DNA of 64,000 nucleotides, taken from positions 84,940,871 through 85,004,870 of the forward strand of contig CM066994.1 in NCBI GenBank assembly GCA_033977485.1, given 5' to 3'. This DNA comes from Hydrangea macrophylla (Eukaryota > Streptophyta > Magnoliopsida > Cornales > Hydrangeaceae). Below the pieces are notes generated by a model. That model was not told where the DNA came from. It searched no databases and was given only the letters and a program-made list of their open reading frames with translations. Shown here one piece after another: positions 42,161-52,464 of this stretch; position 1 is the first letter of the stretch, and every line of letters begins with the position of its first letter. The translations under genes and the position numbers were made by a program.

Positions 42161-42629
42161 CTGAGTGTCGTTACGGGTTTTTTATTGACCAGGATCTGTT
42201 TGTAACACTTTTAGCCCACCTGCAAACAGAAAACTAGATAAAGGACAATAAAACGCGCGCTTCTTGCAGCACGTGCAACAAAGACTAAGCCATGATCGCA
42301 TACATTCATTCATTTCATTCATGAATAAAAGAGATAAAAGCATTCAAAGATCAAATAAAAGGGGGGACCAAGCCATGGTCCCACATACGCCAGGCAAGAG
42401 AAAATGAAAAAGAGTTTTTAGGATGATAAAAGGACCAAGCTATGGTCACGCATACGGTGAAAAAGCATAATGAAAAGCAGAAAATATAAAAAAAAAATCC
42501 AAGAGCCTATCCTACCGGGTATCCTAAAGCCGCCATAAAAAATAAAGTGTATGTATATATACAATCATGTGAATAAAGTATATATCCTCCCAGAACACTC
42601 AAAAAGAAAGAGAATAAGAAAAAGCAGGA

Positions 42630-45418
42630 TCAGCCTCGACCCCGGCCGCGAGTCTGACGGGTCACGCGCCTGAGGGGCTCCTCCTCCGACTCTGTCCCGC
42701 TGCCTCCACTGCTCCCTCCACGTCCACCGCTACCGCCGCCCCTGCCTCGACCCCCGCTGCTGCCTCGGCCACTACCGCCGCCTCTGCCTCGATTCCCGCT
42801 GCCTCCACCTCGTTCGGCATCGCCATCTCCGGGAGTGTCGGTGAGGGGAATGCCGAAATGCTGGAGCTACTGCTGAAGCTGCCCCACCTGCTGGGACAAG
42901 ACTCTGATCTCCTCCGCCTATAGTGAGAAAGGATAAGCCCAGAAAGTGTTGAAAGAACGAATGAAATGCTAAGAATAAAGGCTGAGAATAATACCTGAGT
43001 CCTCAACTGAGCCGTCGCAGTCGCCCGAGCTCCCTCAACCTAAAAACAAGAACCAAGAATAAAGATTAGTAAAAGAAGAGGTAATCAAAGTCAAAGTCAA
43101 AATGAAAGACGGGGATAAGTTTCTTACCATCCACTCTCGCCCGAGAACCCAATGCCGCACGCTGTGGGCATACGTCAAACCCTCCTCTGCGTAGGCACGC
43201 GGTACGACGTCATAGTGGAGAGGAATAGTAGGGGCACCCTGTGAGAGCCGGGGGATCGTCGTCAAGAAAGGCTCGCCAAACGAGATGGTCGACATGGTCC
43301 AATCCCACTCAGGTAAGGGAGGAGGACGAGCCACGGCAGGAACAGGCTGCAAACAAAAACAAAAACAATAAGATTAAAACATAAGTAAAGAATGAAAGAA
43401 AACTCATGAAGGAATCATTTACTCACCCGAGTCACTTCCATCAGAGGGAAGTTCGACATCAGCTTAGCGGCGCGGAACGCTGGGTATCCAGTGGGGGGAT
43501 CCACAAAGTCATGAATGCCCAAGCCCATTAGAGCAACCGTCAGCTCGCTACCCTGGAGTGTGTCTGTGGCTCTCATAGAGTCGGGAGGAGGGAACGGCAC
43601 AAAGAATCCCGGGGCTGCCAGTGACTACCTAGTCACCCTCTCTCCCAAGTACCACGCCTGGCCCTCTGGCCCATCGAGGAGTTGTCTCGTCGGATCATAT
43701 CCAGCCGACTCTCGGATCTTCGCACAAGCCTCAGGAAGCACCCTAAGCCAGGGCTGCCAGTGAACGTGCTACTCCCTCAAGTTCGTCAGGAAGTTCTTGA
43801 ACAAAACGAAGTCGTGGGCCCCGGTCTTTCACCCGACCCTGTCCTTCGCCCATTTCAACCCCTGGGGCATGATAAGGGCGTCTGCCTCACGCGTCTCAGG
43901 GGACATCATGCGGAGGTACTCGTGGGACCAAATCTGTAATAAAAAAAAAGGGGGGAAGGGTTAGTCTCGCAATTTAAATAAATTTCTAAAAGCATAATAA
44001 GTAGTGCAATATAGAAAATGGTATACCTCCCACACTCTCCAATAGCCACTAGTGGAGGCCGGCCTGTCCCGGGAGATGTCACCCATATGCCTGTACTAGA
44101 CGGCTAACCCTGCACTAGCCCAATCATACTCATCAATCCGGTCCAGGTGCTCCAGAGACGCTACCAGGGAAACAGAGACCCGATCACCCTTGGTGCTCAA
44201 CAGAGAGCACCCCATCATGTACACGAGAAAACCACGGGTCATCTGCTCATCGGTGAAATCCTGTTGACCCCTGAATGTATCCATGAACCATCGGGCTGTG
44301 ACCAAAGGCTCATCTGGAACCACTCCCAACAATGGCTCCACCTGGTCCCACTCCTGATCCGTCAGATACCGTAAGCGCTCTCCGTCGAAGGCAATCCCTG
44401 TGATCATCGAGAAGTCCAGAGGAGTCATCGTCATCTCCCCGAATTCGAAATGGAAAGTGCTGGTGGTGTCCCACCACCGCTCCGATAATGCATGAATCTG
44501 CCACAAGTCATTGAAGCTCTTCGTCAAGAGTTTGACGAAGTCTCCAAACCTGGTCGAGTCCACCAAAGCTCTCACCGTCTCACTCAGCTGTGTATACCAC
44601 TCATACCCGTGAGCGAGGCTGCCATGCCCCTTCAGCACCTTGGGCTGCAGCTGCAAGAAAAAAATCCCAAGTTTTTGACATTAGTAATTGGATAAAAAGA
44701 AAAGTAAAAAATAAATAAATAAATAAAAATTAATATAATAAATAAAACAGATGATAGTCAGGAAACAAGGAAAAGCGACATAAAAAAGGAGGGAAGGAAA
44801 GAAATGGAAAAATCTGGAAATACTTGCAGAAATTTCACAAGCATGGCACTCATTTGCGTTCAGTTCAGTAGATGTTCACAAAATAATGAGAAGAAATAAG
44901 AGAAAGCACTCAACGTTCTAGCAAGGTTTCGCATTTTTGAAATACATGCACATATGAACATATGAAGATGCAAAAAAAATTTGAGTCCAAAGGAAGCGTA
45001 ATTTTAAAGAGAAGTATGTGATCACAAGCAGTCAAGAATCAGTTTTGAATGATAAAAGGCGTTTGGAACGCTCAAGAAAATTCACGAGTTCAGTAAACAC
45101 GAGTGAAAATAATAAATTTTGCATTCATCGAGCACGATAGTCATAAAGTTCGTGAGAAGTACGATGAAATGCAAGCTCTTGAGTAAAGTATGCATGAAAA
45201 CGCTACAAGCATGGCATTTGAAATAAGACATCCAAAGTTATGATTCACTATACAAAGTTCTAGCAGAAGAAAAGAAAAAGAAAAAGGGGAGCGTTTACCT
45301 CGCGCTTGAACGCGCGGGCAGATAAGTGCTTGTCCGGGTCCCGGAGCAAAAGTGTGGCGTCAGGATGATGGGTGGCCGTGTACTTGGCCTTCTTCTTGTG
45401 CCCCGAACCGCTCGCCAT
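42630..45418 (-). pseudogene. Antisense six-exon plant mobile domain gene of Tat-A (about 600 aa, broken)
   Basis: Exons on the minus strand, placed by GT/AG sites with every junction in phase 0: 45418-45299, 44650-44027, 43933-43427, 43346-43128, 43039-42995, 42917-42630. Exon 1 starts MASGSGHKKKAKY (basic). Exon 2 has the PMD core (RWWDTTSTFHFEFGEMTMTP, then FSMITGI and DEYDWASAGLAV). Exons 3-4 continue the domain (LRMMSPETREADALIMPQG; LPEWDWTMSTISFG). Exon 6 ends in a Gly/Arg/Ser-rich RGG-like tail (GRGGGSGRGSSGG) and VTRQTRGRGRG-stop. Five in-frame stops: 44098 (TAG), 43831 (TGA), 43771 (TAG), 43627 (TAG), 42869 (TAG). Each is explainable by one C-to-T change. PMD proteins are plant proteins linked to transposable elements and to silencing factors such as MAIN. 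What this one does for the element is unknown. Confidence 0.82.
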
Positions 45419-45645
45419 GACCTGTCAAAGAAAAGAGAGAATTCGTGGGTTAGATTCTTGGAAATTTCAGAAAAAATGAGGGAAGAAAAGAGATTAATCA
45501 AGGTTTGATCGAGTAGAACTAACCTGTGAGTATTGTAGATCAATACAGAAGAAAAGAGAGGATGGGGGAAAATTTCTCCAGAGAGATTCCGAGCGAGAGA
45601 AGATTGAGAGAATGAGAAAAATGAATTGGATCCGCCGGTTTTAGC

Positions 45646-45765
45646 AACTGCCGCTCAAACGCGGCACTCATTTTTCTATGCGCGGCAGTTGGTAAAATGC
45701 CGTGCGGCACTCACCAAGTGCCGCAACGGCACTCCGTGACTGCCGCACGGCAGTCACGGACTGCC
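45646..45765. repeat. GC-rich palindrome block upstream of the PMD gene
   Basis: Modules such as gcggcactcaccaagtgccgc and ggcactccgtgactgcc lie 228-347 bp upstream of the PMD gene ATG. Same family as the LTR block. Confidence 0.85.
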
Positions 45766-45779
45766 AAGAAAAGTCGCGT

Positions 45780-46195
45780 GTGCCGCGGATATGTCGGTTC
45801 AAGAGATCTTTATTTCCCCCCCAAGAATTCAAATCAAGTCCCGAAAATTGAATTTGAGCCCCCCAAAATTTGCCCTCATTGCACTTTTGGCCCCCCAAAA
45901 TTTGTAGTCAATTTAGGTTTAAATTGACAACAAATTTAAAAAATTAGATTGAATTTGAGCCCGCAGGTTCCAAGTTTTAAAAATTGAAATAAATTTTGGC
46001 CCGTGGGCTCCCGACTTGGAAAACTTGAAATAAATTTTGGCCCGTGGGCTCCAGATTTCAAACGTAGAAATACACTTGAGCTTGTGGGCTCCAAATTTCA
46101 AAAACTTGAAATAAATTTTGGCCTGTGGGCTCCTGATTTCGAAAAGTTGAAATAAATTTTGGCCCGTGGGCTCCTGATTTTCAAAAAGTTGACCT
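45780..46195 (+). repeat. ~49 bp tandem repeat in Tat-A
   Basis: From about 45955, five to six units of ttgaaataaattttggcccgtgggctcc.gatttcaaaa. Preceded by a degenerate area with ccccccaaaatttg words. The minus-strand frame 45919-46245 follows the repeat and is not a gene. Confidence 0.8.
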
Positions 46196-46197
46196 TC

Positions 46198-46800
46198 TGG
46201 GAATATAACAGATTTATATTCTCGATCCACGTAACAGATTTGCATCGATCCTTGTTTTGAGAGTGTAACGGATTTACATTCTCGGTTCTCGCAACAGATT
46301 TGTGTTAACCCTCATTTTGGGAAGATAACAGATTTATATTCTCGATCCACATAACAGATTTGCATCGATCCTTATTTTGAGAGTGTAACGGATTTACATT
46401 CTCGGTTCTCGCAACAGATTTGCCTTAATCCTTATTTTGGGAATATAACAGATTTATATTCTCGATCTACGTAACAGATTTACGTCCATCCTTGTTTTGA
46501 GAATGTAACGGATTTATATTCTCGGTTCTCGCAACAGATTTGCGTTAACCCTCATTTTGGGAATATAACAGATTTATATTCTCGATCCACGTAATAGATT
46601 TGCGTCGATCCTTATTTTGAGAACATAACGGATTTACATTCTCGGTCCACGTAACAAATTTGTATTGATCCTCGTTTTGGGAATATAACAGATTTATATT
46701 CGCAATCCACGTAACAGATTTGCATTGATCCTCGTTTTGGGAATATAACAGATCTATATTCTCGGTTTTCGCAATAGATTTGCGTCGACCCTCGAAATCA
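46198..46800 (+). repeat. 60 bp tandem repeat (ten copies, 120 bp dimers)
   Basis: Units of exactly 60 bp built on gaatataacagatttatatt, ctcgatccacgtaacagatt, tgcatcgatccttgttttga, alternating with a second variant (gagtgtaacggatttacatt...). Later units are more mixed. A satellite inside the element, just upstream of the 3' end. Confidence 0.93.
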
Positions 46801-47213
46801 AATCAAAAGCATCTTCATGCCCCCGGTAATAGAATGAGCATAGGTCAAGAATTAGGTGATCTTCCCTGACTAACACGTCACGTAAAATGCGTCGTACGCA
46901 TGGCGCTTGTATGACCAGGTCAATTCAGAAAATACCATTGCATGGCTCTTGCATCACGATAAGATAAGGTGCATTCATCCGTATGGTTAGTTGTGCTTGT
47001 GTATACTTGGCTCCTGCCCGAACTACGTCCTGGTCTGATTCCTGAATGGATACGTAGGCAGCTCACCGTTGAGCACGACCAACATGAACCGTTTGTGTAG
47101 CCATTTTCGCAACGCATTTTGTTTTTACCTAAATCCGACAGTTTGGTCAAAGGCTTGTCTTCACATAAGCTTCGACATTCGCTTGTGAAACGTGTTGCTC
47201 CACAAGCTCTGTC
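46801..47213 (+). other. Tat-A 3' non-coding end
   Basis: No gene. Contains the third gaactacgt...tacgtaggca motif (47020-47060). From about 47090 to the PPT it is alignable with the same stretch of Tat-B (29110-29260), so the two families share their 3' ends. Confidence 0.6.
47020..47060 (+). repeat. Pre-PPT copy of the GAACTACGT motif (Tat-A)
   Basis: gaactacgtcctggtctgat to ggatacgtaggca, 154 bp upstream of the PPT. The ACTACGT/ACGTAG arms are perfect in this copy. Confidence 0.7.
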
Positions 47214-47227
47214 GAAGAGGGGCAAAC
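47214..47227 (+). other. Polypurine tract of Tat-A
   Basis: GAAGAGGGGCAAAC directly before the TG of the 3' LTR; nearly identical to that of Tat-B. Confidence 0.88.
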
Positions 47228-50120
47228 TGTAGACACCCCAATTTTGACCAAACGTCGAATTTAGGAGGGCGTCACCTCCACATCCGATGATGACAAGGGC
47301 CGAAAGATTTGAAGTGTTCCAAGCTCTTCAGAAAGTTCTCCAAACGCGGTAAAATTTTCACAGATTGAAATACCAAGTATTTAGGAGAATTCAGGTATAA
47401 AACATCACTTTTGGAAAAAATCTTCGAAAATAAGTTTCTTTAAAAAAAGAGAGGAAAGAAAAGACCTAAAAAGGGGAAGTTCATCAAAAAATGGCATACG
47501 GCAATATTTGGCGGCACTCAGTGAGTGCCGAACGGCAGTCACTGAGTGTGGTCCCGGCATTTACCGAGTGCCGCCGACAATTCCTGACTGTCGTTTGCTT
47601 TAACAGTCCGTATTTTGTGGCGCAATACGTATATGTATTTGGATAAAAACAAAAAACTGATAAAGTAAGGCTGACTAAAACGCGGCCATTAATGATTTTT
47701 CGTGGCACTTACTAAGAGCCGCGCGGCAGTCACGGAATGCCGCAGCGACTTTCACAGAGTGCCGCAGCAGCATCCACTGACTGTCGCAAGAGATTTTTGA
47801 CTGCCGCCCTGTGCAGCAGTCTATCTATTTTCAGGAAGTACGTATTATACCACCAAATGAGACATTTACACCTGTCTTTTACTCCGAATTCACTAAAAAT
47901 GCTTGGTAATTTTGTCTATAAAAGAAGGAGGATCTTCCTTGGAAGAACAATATACAAGATAGAATATACCATTACACTACAACTTTTTTGGAGAGAAAAA
48001 AAAGAGAGTTTGGAGAGCTTGAAGAAGTGTTTGGAAGATTTTCAAAGTAGAAAAGCTTTGAGGATAGCTTGGAGGTGATCCTCTAACCATGAGTTATTTA
48101 TTTTCTTTCTTTCTTTTAAGTCTCTAATCTTCAAACTACTTAGTTTTCTTTGTTTCATTTTTTTGTGTGTCTTTTTTTCACTTCCCTCTTGAGACTCTTA
48201 GAGATCTTCAATATCTCTCTTGAAAACTCTTTGAGTTTGATGTTTTGAATCTCATGTAAGCTTATGCTTCACATGGGAGTCAAAGTTTGATCATCACTTC
48301 ATTTTATAAGCAAATAGATGGATCCAAGTCCATATTTATGATTTGGGTCCTCTAGCTTGGTGTTTCATGGAATCCTTTCTATATTCCTTTGAGGCTCATG
48401 AGTATTAGTCATATCTTCACCTCCAATGACCATCAAATGGTAGGAGAAAGTAGTTTTGAGTCTAAGCCCATCTCCATGGTTTAGGTTCATTATGTTGAGA
48501 TTTCATGAAGTCCATTCATACTTCATTTGAAATCTACAAATATAAAGATCTTTAGCCTCCAATGACCATCAAAAGGTAGGAGAAAATGGTTTAGCTTAAG
48601 TCCAACTTCATGATTCAATAGTTGGGATTAACAAATAAAAGTGGAACTTGACATTGAAACAGTGGATTCATAAACCGATTTTGATCAAAGATTTTTGGTT
48701 TGAAATCTAACCGTTGGAATCAAGTGAAACCAACGGGAAAATGTCAATAACACAATGTTTTACCATTGTAATTTTTTGTTTAAGGAGATTTCAAATTTAA
48801 AGTGGTTTGGTCATGAGTTTTGTACAGTCACTACAATCTGTCCAGAGTTTCAGAACAGTAACACTCTTTTAAAATGGGTAAATCAGAACCTTAATAAAGT
48901 ATTTGTAACTCAAAATACTTTTTTCTAAGTAGATTAATGTGTTAGGAAGTCACCCTAAAAAGAACAAAGCATTTCTGATTTTTTTGCTATTTTTAGAAAA
49001 TCGTGCAAGAACTCTGGACAGAAGGTTGTAGAATACTGAGTGATGTCTGGTTTTTATCCGATTCCCGGAGATCTAATTGTTCAAACCTTGATTTCTTTTT
49101 GGGTTATAAACTAGACTCACAGAGGTATATTGTATCCAAAAATCATTAAGATCCAACCGTTGGAAGTATGGTTTTTTCATTTTTTAAGATCTGGTCTGCT
49201 CTCTGTAATTCATAAAAAAACTACTACTGTTTTTGTCTAATCTTATTTATTTCAACTCAAATGGTCTCCTAATGCCTTGGGACCCAAATCATGTTTCGAA
49301 TAATGATAATTTAGCTTAAATCCAGAGGCTAAGTGATCCAAATTAGTGAATAAATCCATGTTTTATTCTTGTTCACATTCATTCATTCATGTACATTAAT
49401 GCTTATGATTAGAACTAGTTATTAAATAAAGTTGGATTTCATGCTTAATAGATCTAAGCTAAAGGATAATGATTGATTGTTTTGATATCATATTATTATG
49501 TGAAGCATGTGGACTGATCTTTGTTTTGTAGTGCATTTGAGGTACCTCTAGTTTATTTCATTTGTTGATTTTCTTGATTTTTGACTCCATGCGCAACACC
49601 TTAGACTAAGTCTTGCCTTATGTGTTTATATGCGTTAAAGACCTTTTCTTAGGTTTATTTTATACGTATGCATTGCATGTTTAAATTCGCAGCTGGATCC
49701 CGGGTCAGTTTTCTAGTTCCCTACTTGCATGTCATATTGCTTGCTATCTGAATTACATGGCTTTTGAATGATATTTTATCACTTGCAATCTTACACCCAT
49801 TTAGACATGCTTTTGTAATGTATATCTATATGTATGTATTAGTTGATGGCATATTTAAATTAATAATTCGATTAAAAGGATGTTGAGTAGAAGCCTATCG
49901 CAAGATAGGATGAGAAAGGGTGTGTTAGTCCGACGGGCTCCTTCCTCTCTCATTCCATAATCCCCGGACCTAGTTAATCTCTGGTTTCTAAAAAGATCAG
50001 TTTGCTTTAAAAATGGCTTCTTAATTTTTCTTTTAAAAATTAAGTGGCGACTCATTTGTTTTGAAATTTAAAAGAATTTTAAAAGGAAAAGCTGTGGGTA
50101 AGAAAAATGCGATATCCACA
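47228..50120 (+). repeat. Tat-A 3' LTR (2893 bp)
   Basis: TGTAGACACC ... GATATCCACA. U3 has two palindrome groups (47508-47600 and 47695-47815) upstream of the TATAAAAG box at 47917, followed by an AG-rich leader. The rest is AT-rich. It is intact, unlike the 5' LTR. No gene: frames inside are short and not conserved with the other copies. Confidence 0.93.
47917..47924 (+). promoter_or_regulatory. TATA box of Tat-A LTR
   Basis: TATAAAAG in context ttgtctataaaagaaggagg, about 100 bp after the second palindrome group. Conserved in the minus-strand copy at 9643. Confidence 0.75.
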
Positions 50121-50125
50121 CCTAC
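50121..50125 (+). repeat. Target-site duplication of Tat-A, right copy (CCTAC)
   Basis: Identical to 17880-17884; see there. Confidence 0.9.
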
Positions 50126-51260
50126 TCATGGTTGATATGCCAAATTATGGTTAATGTTTAATGGAGTCATGGGTCAAGCGGTGGTGGGACATGACTCACA
50201 TGTTTCATTTACCGTTAGTTGAGCTAGGCATCACCCCTTACAATTTTACTTTCATGATAGGTGCGCACGTGACAAGAATTGCTATATACTACTTTAAGAT
50301 AGTAAAATCCTTTGTATGAGTATAGAAGATCATTAAAATTTTGTATTGTACTATAATTACAAGCATTAGTATTAAAGATGGTGTTCTATTGCCTCCATAT
50401 AGTGATGTAGCATATGGAGATTCATCACCCACTATCGAACGTTACTTTCCCGGGGCATCGTTTGAGGTTGTTATTGCATATCTTGGCGTTGGGAATCGGT
50501 TCGATCATGTTGTCATTGGTAGAGCATTCCTATTCTACACTATTGGTGCACTCTTTTCCCAAATGAGAATTCTACAATTCATATTAGATGGCTATCCTAC
50601 ATAGATGATGTGAATAAGATCGTCAATTATGATTGGGTGTCTGCTATATTGACCCGTATATATATACTATGTACTGGACATTTGTTGTCGATGTGATATA
50701 AGAAATATGGAGTGCTATTGGCATTTCATTGAGGTATACCATTGGTCAATTTTATTTTTGCCTAACAATCCATTCATATGTTTATAATTTTTTGACACTA
50801 AAATCCAACTTCCTAGTATATCTAGTACTTCTTCTATGAGTACACATACACATCGACACTAGTTCTACGTCATGATGAGACGGACTATTGGCTCAGGTTA
50901 AAAAGATGGGCCCATGTAGAGAGCGTAAACCATGGCTAGGGGTAGTGTGATATTTAAATATAAGTCGTACCATCAACAACTGAAAATGATATCGGTAGAG
51001 GCAATATGTTGGACGTTGTACAACAATTCACAATGGAAGGTACAAGACTCCATCTAGAATGTGTATAAAATGTCTATGCAAAGACTATTATCGTGGGATC
51101 CGTTACTCGGGCGCACATGGTATTTAGGAGATTAGTTTTACAGGCATTTGACCGATACTATTGTTATTCCACAAACCCCCTATCCTATGAGCTGAATATC
51201 TAAAGAAAACTACGACGTGCTTCGAGGAAAATGACTGGGCATCAGCCTCTAGTTTCGTCA
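50126..51260 (+). pseudogene. Plant mobile domain (MAIN-like) gene, decayed, interrupted by Tat-A
   Basis: Pieces of a PMD protein on the plus strand. About 50172-50262 reads ESWVKRWWDMTHMFHLPLVE then LGITPYNFTFMIGA, aligning with the core motif of the antisense PMD gene in Tat-A. 50380-50550 gives PTIERYFPG...RAFLFYTIGALFSQ. 50560-50665 in another frame gives RWLSYIDDVNKIVNYDWVSA, which is the conserved ..DYDWGSA segment. Less certain pieces continue to about 51250. Frameshifts and stops, or introns, separate the blocks. The start of the gene should lie left of 17880, since Tat-A inserted in between. It may be a host gene copy or part of another transposon. Confidence 0.6.
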
Positions 51261-51881
51261 CCATCGTGACTTAGTCTGAATCTGATGACTATTTCAACAA
51301 AGTATCACGAGGCCTAGTAGTCCCTCTACTCACTCGCTATGTGAACACGTATGGTATAGGTTATGCAGTTGTTTTTCCCTCGCATATCCGATTGTCATAG
51401 CCGTCTATACTAGATTACAGCCCAGGTGTTTATTATACCCAGACATCAACTGCTTCATCGTCACAATCATAGCTAATCCAAACAATGCCTACTTATTTTT
51501 TAGTTGTTTGTTCGAATTAATAATATCTTATATATTTTGGTAATTTCTTTGATTCAAACTTAATCTTATTTTAAACATCTCAAAAAAGGCCCCTTGTAAT
51601 CCTTACTAAAACTTAGTTAGCATACTTAAAATCTATTACAAAAGCTAAGGTGTTGTCTCATGCATATAATATTGTAAAACATCTTTTCCCATACTATAAA
51701 AAAGATTTAACCTTTAAATTCTAATAAGAAGTTGACTATATAAAGAGTGTAAACATGCAAGAATATTGTTAAACATCCCTTTTCCCTAAAGATAGCGGTT
51801 AAACTTTGAACCTATTAAACTCAAATGAGAAATAGAATCTAATCTAAAGATTACAAACTTTCATATTAGTTAGTCTACCAT
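51261..51881. other. Intergenic DNA, no gene seen
   Basis: AT-rich, with scattered possible remains of the PMD gene 3' end and nothing else I can name. Confidence 0.45.
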
Positions 51882-52464
51882 TGTCATGCCCTGGAGCAGC
51901 AAAAATAGAGAAACTAAATTTTTTTTTGGGTCCGTAGGCCATGACTAGTGAATGTCACATGACTGTCCGCTACACAGTTATAACAAAAGAATAATGATAA
52001 AATAAAAAGTTCCAAGTTCAACATGTATAACATAGGATTACTAAGCTATTACATTGGAGTCTGGAATAAGAAATAGAACTAAACTCTTAAGGCAACATAT
52101 GCCTGATTACAAAACATATAATAGAGTCTGATAAAAATAGAAATAGAAAGAACTATGGTCCATCCTAGTCTTCAACTGGCGTAGACATAGTCGTCAGCAT
52201 AATAGTCCTCCCTGACGTAACCATCCTCAGCGGGGCCATCCTTTGCTTAGTCTCCCTTCGGGTAGAAGCCTTCATCACAGAGTCCTTCCCCAGCATTATC
52301 ATAAACATAATTGGCTGGACTGGGAAAATATCCAGGGCATAAAGCACCATCAGCTAATGAAAGCTGAGTGAGTAAAATACTAACAAGATACCATAGTTAC
52401 GAAGTTATTACAAGATTTTTGAAACGATACAGGCCATAGTTCTACTAATAATATCTTCTCTTAT
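51882..52464 (-). repeat. Minus-strand Tekay-like LTR Tk3, U5 part
   Basis: On the minus strand the LTR ends CATGACA at 51882. Upstream it aligns with the Tk1 LTR end (ggacccaaa..., tttctctatttttgc) and with the small-ORF region, whose tail reads DDYVYAS-stop (stop at 52174-52172). That frame has one internal TAA. The alignment breaks at 52464, where another LTR begins. The other half of this LTR is at 56330-57552. Confidence 0.82.

Larger units (their letters stand above)
17885..50120 (+). mobile_element. Tat/Ogre-type Ty3/gypsy retrotransposon Tat-A (with nested Tat-B)
   Basis: Giant LTR element bounded by CCTAC duplications. Parts in order: 5' LTR start (17885-18363), nested Tat-B (18364-31977), 5' LTR end (31975-32316), tRNA-Arg PBS, gag, protease, pol with a second RNase H, integrase, 7 kb non-coding/antisense region with two minus-strand genes and tandem repeats, polypurine tract, and intact 3' LTR. 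The second (archaeal-type) RNase H after the normal one, the antisense genes and the tRNA-Arg primer are hallmarks of the Tat lineage. Without Tat-B and before the deletion it would have been about 20 kb. Coding frames carry several stops and at least two frameshifts, so this copy is dead. Confidence 0.93.

Noticed and set aside
46198..46800. Regular 60 bp repeats resembling a CRISPR array
   Set aside because: Whole units repeat with no unique spacers, and the context is a plant retrotransposon; it is a tandem satellite.
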